This document shows, piece after piece, positions 31,723-42,561 of a DNA stretch of 64,000 nucleotides. Position numbers and translations under genes: made by a program. The notes under the pieces are model-generated. The model did not search any database, was not told where the DNA came from, and was given only the letters and a program-made list of their open reading frames with translations. How positions within the stretch are numbered: position 1 is the stretch's first letter; each line of letters opens with the position of its first letter. Source of the stretch: Eutreptiella sp. 'Long Island Sound 2002' (lineage: Eukaryota > Euglenozoa > Euglenophyceae > Eutreptiales > Eutreptiaceae); the NCBI GenBank assembly GCA_964036045.1, contig OZ038383.1, positions 93,318,086 through 93,382,085 on the forward strand. The letters run 5' to 3'.

Positions 31723-31755
31723 AGGAGCCCCCACGGGAGTGGGACCTCGGAGGTC
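31720..31755 (+). promoter_or_regulatory. Candidate gag-pol readthrough signal of element 1
   Basis: TGA at 31720-31722 is followed by AGG and then, after a 7-base gap, a 5-bp stem CCCAC (31730-31734) with GTGGG (31739-31743). A second small hairpin, GACCTC with GAGGTC, follows at 31743-31755. The pol frame is the same as the gag frame and stays open. Viral and retroviral readthrough stops are known to have a downstream structure; the function here is inferred. Confidence 0.5.
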
Positions 31756-34700
31756 TCTCCTCCGAAAATCAGTGGAATCCCAGAGACAGCGAAGGCACAT
31801 CGGGTGCCGAAGAAGGCTCCAGAAGAGCCAAAACCACTGAGATTCGCCACTCCCAACCCCTGGAGCGCCCTGCCAAGGGAAGTTTATTTGGGCAAGGGAC
31901 GTGGCAAGAAGGAAGGAGCGACCACGGAGAGCCCCGTGGACGGGCAGGACCAGCCCAAGATCTACACCATCCATGACCATACCCTCGAAGTCCTGATGCA
32001 CCCGGATGTGCTAGAGTTGCATGCCGTGAGAGTCGCCCATACACCGCATGGTGACGAGCAGCAGTTGCACTTGAAGGTGCGTGTACGGTGCGGACAAGAG
32101 GAGTTGGTGGTGGATGTTTTGGTGGATAAGGGTGCCCAGGGGAGCCTGGTCCGGAGAGGGTTGTTCAAGGAGGAATCCCTGCAGCCCAGCCGTAGACCGG
32201 TGCGCCTGAAGGTGGCCAATGGAGAGATCATGGGTGGTGGTACCCACGAGGCCACTATCAGTATGGAATTCTGGGAGCATGAGCGCTTGAACCGCCCTGA
32301 ATTGGCGAAGAGAAGCACTCTATCCGGGAACTTCTATGTGGCCGACATTAAAGATTGGGATATGATCATGGGGTATGACTTCATGGTGGCAAATGTCATT
32401 GGAGCCCTTCCCCATCGCGCAACGCTGGTCCGGGAGGATAATGAATGCCTCACATGGCTGTCCACGGATTATGCATGCGGATCATCCCAATGGAATGCTG
32501 AGGAAGAGGATTGGATCGTCCGAGCGGTGCAAGCTGTGGGTGCCAAGTCCAGAGGAGACCGCGGAGTTCAGCTCACGGAGTGTGGAATGGCGCCAAAGGA
32601 GTATGACAGGATGATCCAGACGCTGGGAGCCGAAGCGCCCGAGGCGGAGGTCGTCGCTTCCCGGGATGCCCCACTTTTGCGGAAGTGTAGGAGGCATTGG
32701 CATGGAGGAGACTCAGCCTGGCACAGGCATTGGGGTTTGAAGGAGTGGGGGCCCATTCATTGGCATGGCTCCCTGGATAACACCAGACGTACGGTCGAGA
32801 AGATCGTCGCGGATAGGGCGAAGGGGATCCTGGTCATAACCGGCATAGGATCCACCCCATGTCCGTTGGAAGATCTCAAGTCGATGCTGGACTCCATCAC
32901 CCTGAACGAGATGTCATTCGGGCCAGAGGAGGAGCTGTTCATCGACGCCAAGGGTGTATCAATGCCCTCCCCGGGTCAAGCGTGGGGTACCAAGGCTTTC
33001 CTGGTGGATGGGGCGCAGGCCCAGCCCACGGGTGATGAAGCATTCATCCGTAGGGTGGAGGCGGTGCCCATGAGGGTCATGTTTGAGCCCAAGGAGGGGA
33101 CGGATCAGCCAATCGATGGCATTGACGTCCTGTCCCACGCCGAGATCGACGACGTCGTCAACTACATGCGGATGGGGATGCACGACCGTGTGGCAGCCAA
33201 GAAGAGGCGGGCCATGGTCACATCTCCGCATTGGTGGGATGACAAGATGTTGGTCACCGGCAAGTACGAGAAGGATGAGTTCTTGGCGAGGGTCATGGAT
33301 CAGATCCCGGACCAATATGATGGTCCGGTTGGGTCGGACCCGCCGACATGGGATTTTCCAAGAATGGGGGCCGATAGCGACAAGAACTCGCCTGATGCCG
33401 CAAATTTCCGAAGATTATTGGTGGGAAGTGCACCCCACGACGATGAAGACGGCATATCGGACGAGGAGAAATCGGATTCAGACCCGGAAGAGGCCTATAC
33501 CGCAGTGCGGTCGGTTGTATCGATACCCAAGCAAGCGGCTGAAGAGGCCCAGGAGAACCCGAAGGTCGCCGAGCTGAAGGGGAGGCTGATCAATGCCTAT
33601 CCGCGGCTATTCAGTGGCGTCGCCAACAAGAACCCTCCAGATCGGGGGAGTTTTGGCACAGCGAGGATCAAGCTGAAGCCGAACCCCAAGATCTATCGTC
33701 ATCGGGAGTACCAACTTCAGGGCGATCGGGCGAGGCCATGAAGAAGTTGTTGGCCGAGTTTATTGAGCGGGGCTGGATCGAACCCTCCGACAGTGAGTGG
33801 GCCAGCCCAGCCTTTATCGTGCCCAAGAAGGAGAAGGGCGAGTGGAGGTTGGTGGTGGATTACAGGGGTTTGAACGAGGAAACCGAGCACGACTCGTACT
33901 CGCTTCCCCTGATCGACACCATCCTCCAAAAACAACAGAAAAAGCGGATCTTCACGGTGTTGGACCTGAAACACGGCTATCACCAGATGCCGCTACACCC
34001 GGACTCCAGGCCCTGCACAGCGATGTTGACGCCGTTGGGGCCCATGCAGTGGAAAGTGGTGCCTATGGGCACCAAGAATGGCAACGCCGCTTTCCAGCGC
34101 ATGATGGAGGACCTACTCGGTCCTGTCCGGGATTGTGCCGACCCCTTTGTGGATGACATCATCATCGGGTCCGGTACGGAGGACATGACTGAGGACGAGC
34201 TCATCGAATCGCATGAGAAGGATCTGCGCCGAGTGCTCAGTGAGCTGGACAAGCACAACATGGTGTGCAAGCCCACCAAAGCCTCACTCTTCGTGAAGGA
34301 AGTGGAGTTCGCGGGTCACGTGGTTGGTCACGGGCAACGCCGTCCCATGCCCGGGAAGCTGGCGTCCCTGCACCACTGGGAGAAGCCCCAGACCATCAGC
34401 GAACTCCGGTCCTTCATGGGGTTCTGCAATTAGTATTCGGGCTATGTTCGGATGTATGCAGAACTCTCGGGGCCGCTGCAGAAGATGCTGCAGGTGGGGA
34501 AGTCCGATGGCCGGAAGAAGAGCAAGAAGAAGCTTGCCTGGATCCCTGAGGCCGAAGATGCGTTCAGCCGCCTGAAGGAACCGTCTCTTGGGGCAGCTGG
34601 GGCTATTCCTGGTGGACCCGGACAAAGGATTCGTGCTACGGACGGACGCCTCGGACTATGCTGTAGGGGCAGTCCTCGAGCAGATCCGGGACGACGGGTC

Positions 34701-36789
34701 GCACGTACCCGTGGCGTTTTGGAGTCGGATCCTGGCCGAGGGCCAACGCCGAACCTGGACCGCGAGGGAGAAGGAGACGTACGCCATTGTTTGTGCGCTC
34801 AGGAAGTGGTCTGGCCACATCGGATTGCAACCGGTGGTGGTTTTTACGGACCATCAGTCCTTGCAGAGCTGGCACAAGGAGCAGGTCGACACCCCCTCGG
34901 GACCGGCGGCAAGGAGGACCCGATGGCATGAGACGTTCGCCAAGTTCGACCTCAGCGTCGTATACGTCCCGGGGAAGGACAACACTGTGGCAGATTGCCT
35001 CAGTAGATGGGCCTACCCCGCGGGCAAGGCTTGGATGGACATATCCAGCCATGGAGACGCGGAGGAGACTGAGGAGGCCAAGCGCATCATCGAGATGGAG
35101 AAGGCCATGGATCAAGAGGGGGTCAGGTGCTTTGTGGTGATGGCAAACCGTACGGACCTGGCTAAGTTCCGGGGCGCCCGAGTCCAAGCTTTTCGAGAGG
35201 AAACCCTCGAGCAATGGATGGTGGCCCCTGTAGAGCTAGTCAGGTCGGTGCTCACAGAGAACTGGTCGGATGACTATGCGGCATCCGATCACTGGAGCAA
35301 GTACTGGAATGCCGTGAGCGCCCCGTCGGACGACGAATGGCCCGAGGGCTTGACCGAGGATGGGGATAAGCTATTCCTCAAGGACAAGCTATTGGTCCCT
35401 GAGAACCGAATGGAGGAGCTCATTGACCACTGGCATAACGCCCAGCTCATGCATCCTGGTCGGGACAAGATGCAGCAGGACCTGGAGTGGCGCTTCAAGT
35501 TCCCACCGGGGTACTACGCCCTCCTGGACAAGTACTGCAGCGACTGCGCCGTGTGTCGGGCCACGAAGAGCCCCAACCACTCCACGGCTGGCAACCCGGT
35601 GTATACGGCTATACCGGAGGCCCCCATGCGGTCCGTTGCCATGGATGTATTCGCCATGCCTGAGGTCACTGTGGAAGGAGAGACCTATGACTGTGTCATC
35701 CTGGCGGTGGATAGGCACAGCGGGTATATCGTGGCGGTCCCTGGCAAGAAGTCCAACAAGAAGGACAGGAAGGACAAGCATGGAGTGGGGCTGCAGGCCA
35801 AGACCGTCGCTAATGCCATGATCAGGCATTGGCTGACGATTTTTGATGTCCCAGCTGTCATGTGCAGCGATCGGGGCAGTCAATTCGTGGGGACGTGGTT
35901 CAAGACAATGTGCAAGCACATGGGGATTCGGCACGCCAAGACCGTGGCGTACCACAGCCGGTCGAATGGCCGGGCTGAGGTGGTGGGGCGGCAGATGTTC
36001 GAGAAGTTCCGCCAGCTGCACATTGACGAACCGGGCCGGAACTGGTATAATTCGCTGTGGAGAGTACTCCAGGCGTACCACGACCTTCCGGGGCCCACTG
36101 GACTGTCGCCCCATCGCATCCTGTTCCTGCGGGATCGAGTGTCACGCACTCTCCCGTGGTTGAACCATGGCAAAGTGGCCCGGGATGCGAACGCTATGAT
36201 GGCTGAGGCGGACGACACGGCGGCCAAGGTGTGCAAGGCACTTCAGGACGAGCATGAGAAGAGGGCCAAGTACTTCAAGCAGGGAAAAGTCCAGAAATAT
36301 GCTCTCCAAGACACCGTGTGGGTGGAGCGGCACCACAAGGATGTCCTGTCCAGGCATCGGCAGGCGTCCTGGTATGTGCCGGGGGTAATCGTGCGGAAGG
36401 TCGGGCAGGATGTGTATGCAGTTCGTGTGGGGGAAAACAAGATCCTGGACCGCGACCACACCCAGCTTCGTCCCCGAGCACCAGACCCGAGCGGACGTCC
36501 CGTCACCTTCGAGTTCACGGCCGGCGATGTGGACTCGGACGACGAGGGTGAGGACGACGACTTCACCGCCGAGAGGATCCTGGCGGACAAGCCGGAACCA
36601 GGGACGCCTGGGGGGAGGCTTTATAAAGTCCGTTGGAAGGGATTCGCTGCATCCAGGGATTCGTGGGAGCCTCCGAGCAGCTTTGTGCCGAGGTACACCA
36701 CGGTCTGGATGGAGTTTCTGAAGAAAAAGAACAAATCTCTGGATGTCAAGGACGTGTTGGTCCATTTGGTGGCTGCAGTAGCACCGTAA
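31723..36789 (+). pseudogene. pol: Element 1 Pol, disrupted (protease, extra domain, RT, RNase H, integrase, chromodomain)
   Basis: The polyprotein frame continues from gag. The protease region reads D-K-G at 32125-32133 where the catalytic D-T-G is expected, followed by a G-Y-D-F motif. The extra block (about 32640-33020) is shared with element 2. RT follows, with an F-V-D-D catalytic motif at 34146-34157. RNase H has T-D-A-S-D at about 34640. Integrase has an H-H-C-C zinc region (about 35430-35560) and the D, D and E residues of the core. A chromodomain lies at about 36560-36730. The frame is broken by an apparent one-base loss near 33733, a TAG at 34431-34433 inside RT, and another frame change between about 34570 and 34600. 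The integrase part (open 34588-36789, TAA) is intact. Confidence 0.88.
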
Positions 36790-37185
36790 TGGATCCCCCT
36801 TGGCATTTTTGTTTGTTTCTGTGCTTGGGAGTCGGCTGAGGGCGTTCATCCGGGGATTTTTCGGCCTTGATCGGCCATATACCCCCTTCACTCGATCTGC
36901 ACATATATATTTCATTGTGGTATACTTATTTAGGTCGACCGACGATGTTTCTCTATCTTTGATCCCCTTGGTCCATGTTGTAGATCAAGAGGAGACCGGA
37001 TATGGCGTAGGGCACCGATTTTGAGTGTCCTCACCCCTCCCTTGGGGCATGGGGGACGCCTACGACGTGTGTGGGGCCGCCATGTGTCCTTGGGAAATGG
37101 GGGGGGGGGGGTTTGGAGCCCATTGGGGTCCTCCCGTCCTCTCTTCAATGACTTCCGAGCGGATACAACGCTCTGAGAAGGGGGG
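36790..37185 (+). other. Element 1 3' untranslated region with polypurine tract
   Basis: About 400 bp between the pol stop and the 3' LTR, with no gene. The final bases TGAGAAGGGGGG (37174-37185) form the polypurine tract that would prime plus-strand synthesis directly before the LTR. A separate run of 11 G lies at about 37100-37110. Confidence 0.8.
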
Positions 37186-39035
37186 TGAAGCCGGTTTGGA
37201 CCCCCGTGGCCATCTTTGGGTCACTTGGGGTGTGTATCTATGTGCCGGCAAGCCGCCACTGGCTGATATCATACTCTCCCATCCACCTGACCTAACCCGA
37301 TGTGATAGTGTGATAGGTTTGGCCATTCCGGCTATGAGCGGCCATATTCAGTACCGAGGCGCCGCCAGCTGAGATTTATATATCAGAATATCAGGAATCA
37401 ACAGGGTTTTATTATCATAATGTTTCCGTAATTTTTCAGCCTTCCGTTCTGATTGTCAATGTATCGGCGACTGTCAGTTGGCTCGCGATTTTGCGGTAAC
37501 CGATTGGTTAACTGTTATTTACAGATATTTTGGCGGAAACCCCGATGTGGGGTCAGATTTCATCAGTAAAGGGTTCGTTGCTTCCGCAATTTTCATATTA
37601 TACACTCGCAAAATTAACCCCATTTTTTCAGACTTTCAGAATCGGATTTTCGACTTCGACATCACCGCACTCGATATGATGAATCTCGAGTGGTCATACA
37701 TTTTTCCCCGATCACGAATCAGCCTTCCTTTTGTTATGCCCTTCGTTTTTCTTGGAGATAAAGGAGAAACAAAATTGATTCGTGAGGCCACTTTGAAAGG
37801 TCATATCTCCGGCTCACGGCGAGGTATACCAATTTCGAGAATTGAGTTGGAACCGCCTTGGTCTCAACTTAATTTAGGAAGCATCAAACGCCTTTGGTGT
37901 GTACACATGCCCGGTATAGCAAGGGATAATGGTCAAGAGGGTAGAAAGTGATATATAACTCTTGGACCGTGCAACCGAATATTTTATTGCAACTTTTGAG
38001 TGTACCGCATGAGTGTTGGGGTTGCATAGCAACTTTCCTTGGGTTCCTACCTATTTTTAACGTGAAGTTATGTCCATGGAGGGGCATGGCATATCATGGT
38101 GGGAGCCACTTTATGAGGGTATGTGTTATATGCATAGTATGTGCTTCGATATGCTCACGCCCATGTTATATATCTCCGTTTGTAGGAAGATATATGGAGT
38201 CATACGTGGCAAGGGCTTCGCCCATGTCCCAATGGTGAACTCCATAGCGCTAGTCTAAGTCTACCGCTCATATAGTGCATGTGGGAGGGCTTACGGAGCG
38301 ACCCACAAGCGCCATTATCAATTTTCCCATTTTCGTGGTGCGTGTTGGGAGGAGGTTCAAAGGTGTCCCTATGCGTCCATGTGGGGATCCAAGTGGGGGG
38401 TTTGTTTGCAAATGGTCCCAAGCAATTGTGTTTTGAATCATATGTTGATACCATGGGTGAGCGAAGTTATATACTATTGTAATTATCTTGAATTTGGCAT
38501 TATTTGCATGTTTTTGACCTCATTTTATGCTCATTTTTGTGTTTTATGTGCTCAACTGGTCGGCTAACAGTAAAGTGCCTAGAGATCCCTGAACTATGGT
38601 ATGTTGCTTATATGTTGGCATATGCTTCGGTGTTGTACCTCACCATATGCCGGATCACGTGGTCACTTTGGCTTGGCACACGAGGCCTCACAGAATTAGG
38701 TCTTAAATTCATGAGTTGACTTGTGAAGCATGTCATGTACATAACCGGAGGGGTTTCGGAGCCAATGATGGGATATTCTTGAGCATGGACCTTTGGTCTA
38801 TATCACCCTTGTATACTACTTTCCGGTTTGACACATGCATGGAGCATTTGAATATTTGCCGTATGCATTTTTGAGTATATAATTGACTTTTGGGCATAAT
38901 GGTGTGATTTGCCTGATTTTGCCATGTTGTGAGGTCATCTTCATGGGGCAGTTCTCCAAGCCCAATTGACTCCAAGTCCAACCAAGGGTATGTCAGGCTA
39001 GGGCATGGTCCTGAGTGCCACTCCAGGCCATGACA
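37186..39035 (+). repeat. Element 1 3' LTR
   Basis: 1850 bp, colinear with the 5' LTR at about 2.4% mismatch by eye. It begins TGAAGCCGG after the polypurine tract and ends TGACA before the flanking TACTGGG of element 0. Confidence 0.93.
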
Positions 39036-40966
39036 TACTGGGTAGCGTTGATGATGGAGACAAAAGCCCTAGCGGCTCACCTGTGAGAGCGCAAGAAAAC
39101 ACGGAGCTACTAAGCTTCTGTGGCCTAACAGGGACGCCACAACGCGTTTCCCTGCTAGGGCTTGGAGGGAAGGGGTGCTCTTGTTGCGTGCACAGTGTGA
39201 ATGTTGAAGATGTCGGGCTACGCTTGCCACTCCTGGCTGAGTCGTAGCTTGTTGTTTGTGTGATCAGTGCCGTATATTTTAGCACGGCTCAAGGGACTGC
39301 ACCAGGTCACCCTTACCTTCCCACCTGTAGAGCAAAGGCCAATGACTGAGGTTCAGGACTGAGGAACCAAGACAGCCTCCACGTGTTATACGCTTCTCAG
39401 GCTGCCCTATAATACGCTGTTCCTGAACCTCAGTACAAGCAAGCAAGCTTAAGGAACTCCACCCATTCTCTTAAAGAACGTAGGGTGGAGCCCCTGGGTA
39501 ACCTAAACAAGAGTTATAATTGCGCACTCTGCGTGGCCTACCCTTTAATGCGTCATATGCATGCACCAGTATGCACTGATCTTTCAATATAACCCAACAT
39601 AACCAATCTCAGCGTGACTCAACCAGGAGGTGAGCTCCTCCTGGGCTTACCTACCTTACTCACCACACATCATGTGAATGCCGAGGAAAACACAAGCGCA
39701 AAACAACCCTAAGCGCTTAAACAAACCTACGGCGAATAATAAACCACCCTAAGCGATTAATGCACCGTGTGTCGTGCACGCTTCCCTTGTCTTGTTTCCT
39801 GCAGAAAGAGGGAGAAAGTGGCGCACTGCACAGCGCAAAACAAGCCCAAGCGTTTTAAGCAACCCTACTTTAGCGCTACGGCTACACACGAGCAAACAAA
39901 CACGAGCAAGCACTTTCTTTTCTTACCTGTGAAGAGAGAACAAGGGTGAATTGGGGTACCGGGAAAGCGCCAAAGCGTGTGAATGCCTCGATTAGGCACA
40001 TGCATCGCGAGCACAGCGCATATTCTAACCCTACATGCGTGCTGCGCGCTCCATTCGCATCGCATACCTTTCATTCCTGTTTTGACCTGTGCAGAGCAAG
40101 AGAGAGGAGCACCCGAACCCCAACGAACACAGCGTTGACAACCCTAACGTTTTAGGGAAGCAACCAACACGAACGCAATGCATTCGTGTGAGATGACACT
40201 GGCATACCTGAGAGGTGGGTTATCCACCTGCTCTGTGGTGTGGGTTGAGTTTGAATACTTTTCCCTAAAAGTTATAAAATTTTTGATGCAACTGTGCAAA
40301 AATTTCCTTTAGAACTTAAAGAAAACTACGGCTCATACCTTCTTTTTCAAAAGCCGTTTACGCTTGCGCAACCTTGTTTTTGAATCCCGCTTCCGTTGCG
40401 CTTGTCTGCGACTTTGAGTTGTGGTCTAAAAATGACGATTTCTCGCGTGATTCTGTCAATTTTTAGCGATTTGACTTCTTAAATCGCTACACCTTTCACT
40501 AAACCGCAGGAATCACTCCCTGTTGGTTACATTTTCTATTTTTTTCAGCTCCTGTTGATTTGTGTCCTCCATTGGGAGTATTTCTCCGCCCTGGCCCTTG
40601 GTCAGGACGTTTACCAAAACGCTGTTTATGCAGCGATGGCGGTCTGCATTAGAGCGTTCGACTGTACCCTAGTGGGCAAGCATATGTGCTCTAGGGAGGG
40701 AGTCCTGCGTTCAAACCCCACTACCCCTAGATTTTTACCAAGAGTTTTCGTCGCACGCTGGCGACTTTTGAGGAATGCCCCATTGAAGGGACATCATTCA
40801 CGGTACATTATACACTGTTTTTCGAGGGTACCTACAGTGTGATAGGCTTCTATGAACTGATGAGGATGTTTTTCGTAAGTTTAATGCATTTTCTGAGGTA
40901 ATTTTGGGAATATTTGAGCCTTTTTCCTTGGTCCTACTAGCTTAGCTAACTAGTACTCCAGGGGGG
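39036..40966 (+). mobile_element. Element 0: remainder of its 3' non-coding region, ending in a polypurine tract
   Basis: Continues the sequence interrupted by element 1. From 39036 to about 39650 it aligns to 50491-51150 of element 2 at perhaps 70-75% identity, for example in the shared block GCCCTATAATACGCTGT. From about 40115 to 40966 it aligns to the fragments X1 and X2 further right. The last bases (AGGGGGG, 40960-40966) are a polypurine tract directly before an LTR. No coding frame is convincing; several 60-95-codon frames are scattered. Confidence 0.75.
40640..40736 (+). other. tRNA-like module with Pol III box motifs (element 0)
   Basis: TACCCTAGTGGGCA (40665-40678) resembles a tRNA A box. 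GCGTTCAAACC (40707-40717) resembles a B box. A T5 run follows at 40732-40736. The spacing fits an internal Pol III promoter, but the arms do not fold as a proper tRNA. Copies exist at 53591-53691 and 55141-55240. Confidence 0.35.
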
Positions 40967-41665
40967 AGTAAGAAAAAGTCACTGCCATGTCTTTCTTGGA
41001 GGGCTTGATCCAGGGCAAGCCCCCCTTAAAACCCTTTTGTTGATGCTAGGACTAACTTAAGTATTGTTATCTCTCTTTTGAAGCCTAAAGTACACTTTCC
41101 CAAAGTAACTAGGGTTGTAACCCTAGCCCCCCATGAAGTTCACCCCTACCACTCAACTGAGCGGAGGTATCATCCTTCATGGAGGATATACCGAAAGAAA
41201 ATAGGCATTTCATGCTTTAGGCCTTGGAGGTTAAGCCTAGTGGTCTACCACCCCAAGACCCCTATACTCAGTTGTTTCTACCACTTATTGTGGTTCTACT
41301 TTCTAACTGTTTCTGAATTCAGTTGCTTGGCCAAGTCATATTCTGTGTCTGGGCTGACACCTATGCCCCACATTCCTAACCAGCACCATTTCACCCAAAA
41401 GAGTGCACATGAAGTGCTTGATGCTATCTTGGAGGCTAGAGTCAGTCCAGTTTTCATATAAAATCTTTTGTATTATCCATTTGTGATTGAATCTTTGTGT
41501 TTATACCTGCTTTGTCTATCTGCAGCCCATCTGTGTTACACTGGATTTCAAACTATTCATTGATTCGATCCACATCCTGTTCTTGCTCTACTTGCTCCTT
41601 TGGTTTTGGGAATTCACCAACAAAAACCTGCAGGATTTCATCAAAATCTATAGGGCACTAATCAG
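40967..41665 (+). repeat. Element 0 3' LTR (Y1), split by element 2
   Basis: Starts AGTAAGAAAAAG directly after the polypurine tract. It is interrupted after ATCAG at 41665 by element 2, and its last 12 bases are at 53068-53079. Without the insertion it is 711 bp, the same length as Y2 (53919-54629). It matches Y2 except at a handful of positions. The frame at 41078-41461 is repeated in Y2 and is not a gene. Confidence 0.88.
41661..41665 (+). repeat. Target-site duplication of element 2 (ATCAG)
   Basis: ATCAG occurs directly before the 5' LTR (41661-41665) and directly after the 3' LTR (53063-53067). The empty paralogous site at 54613-54617 carries a single ATCAG, which proves the duplication. 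Confidence 0.95.
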
Positions 41666-42463
41666 AGTAAGAAAAAGTGCTTTTCCATTGCTTTGGGACA
41701 TACTCTAGTTGTATTGGAGATGCACTGAGCATCCATGCATTTTTATCTTAGTATTGGTCCAGCCAAAAGTGGTGAGAACACATTTTGACCTATGGAACCT
41801 AACACCCACTCAGGATATGGTGTGGACCCCTTAATCCCCTTTCAATCAGAAGTAAAACATCTTTTCCTGAGTTGACTGAGCACTGACATACCTAAGGTAG
41901 AGCCTATGAATTTATCTATGTTTTTCCATGAATACTTATCTGCCCTAGTGGTATGCACCATAGGGGGTTAGGCACCTCTTTTTGAGAGGTCCTGGGCTCA
42001 ATTCCTGGTCAGCCTAACTAAGTAGGAAGATCCCATGTGACATGGCAGTGACCTCATCGCCACATACCATGCCACCTCAGCACATATGGGACCCAAAACA
42101 AAGAGTGCACATCTCCTAAGATGGCACTATGGAGAGAGAGTGATCCTGAGGCAGTTTTCTAACTCTATACCCAAAACATTTCAGCTATCTCTGTGAATAT
42201 GCATTCATTTGTATCCTGAGTTGCAGTTTCTGTGAATATCTAATCATCTTTCACTGTTTACACTGCAGCCCTTCATGCTTTGATCCTGAATTACCTTCTC
42301 CTTGCATACTATTGGCTTGGGCTATCCTGGATTGAGTTGGCTTTACTGTATTTCAACAAACAAAAGCTTTTCATCATCCAAAACCAGCAGCAGGACACCC
42401 TACAGCAACAACAAGCAGCAGGAGAAGCAAAAACACAGTGCTGAAAACACTATAAACTTTTCT
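41666..42463 (+). repeat. Element 2 5' LTR
   Basis: Begins AGTAAGAAAAAG and ends AAACTTTTCT, so the termini are AG and CT and not the usual TG and CA. The start is fixed by the target duplication and by the polypurine tract before the 3' copy. The end is fixed by the duplication after the 3' copy. The LTR contains a tRNA-like module at 41940-42016. Confidence 0.93.
41940..42016 (+). other. tRNA-like module inside the element 2 LTR
   Basis: TGCCCTAGTGGTATG (41941-41955) resembles an A box and GGGCTCAATTCC (41994-42005) a B box. In the 3' LTR the latter reads GGGTTCAATTCC (52593-52604), which fits the B-box consensus. A small hairpin, CCTCT with AGAGG, and a T-arm-like stem CTGGG with CCTGG lie between and around them. 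A complete cloverleaf is not evident. Confidence 0.4.
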
Positions 42464-42479
42464 GGTAGCAAGAGGCAGC
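42463..42479 (+). promoter_or_regulatory. Primer-binding site of element 2
   Basis: TGGTAGCAAGAGGCAGC begins at the last LTR base. It resembles the initiator-Met tRNA complement (TGGTATCAGAGC in plants) with a few differences. The related LTR Y3 is followed by TGGCAGCAGAGG at the same place. From here to 42561 is the short leader before gag. Confidence 0.65.
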
Positions 42480-42561
42480 CTGTCTCTGTGCACCGGCAGC
42501 GACCCCGCGCCGTACAACCAGTGCTCCGAGCAGGCAAACATAAGCAGAAGGGTGGATTAAG

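Larger units (their letters stand above)
26316..39035 (+). mobile_element. Element 1: 12.7-kb Ty3/gypsy-type retrotransposon with 1850-bp LTRs
   Basis: Two direct repeats of exactly 1850 bp (26316-28165 and 37186-39035), each beginning TG and ending CA, flank gag and a broken pol. By eye the LTRs differ at about 45 positions (about 2.4%) with no net length change. The element sits inside the 3' non-coding region of element 0. The uninterrupted paralogous site at 50481-50500 confirms both ends to the base. No target-site duplication is visible: CGCTC lies before it and TACTG after it. Gene order is gag, protease, extra domain, RT, RNase H, integrase, chromodomain. Confidence 0.93.

Noticed and set aside
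41078-41461. A 127-codon gene, duplicated at 54030-54413
   Set aside because: Both copies are parts of LTR Y1 and Y2; the identity reflects the repeat and not a gene.
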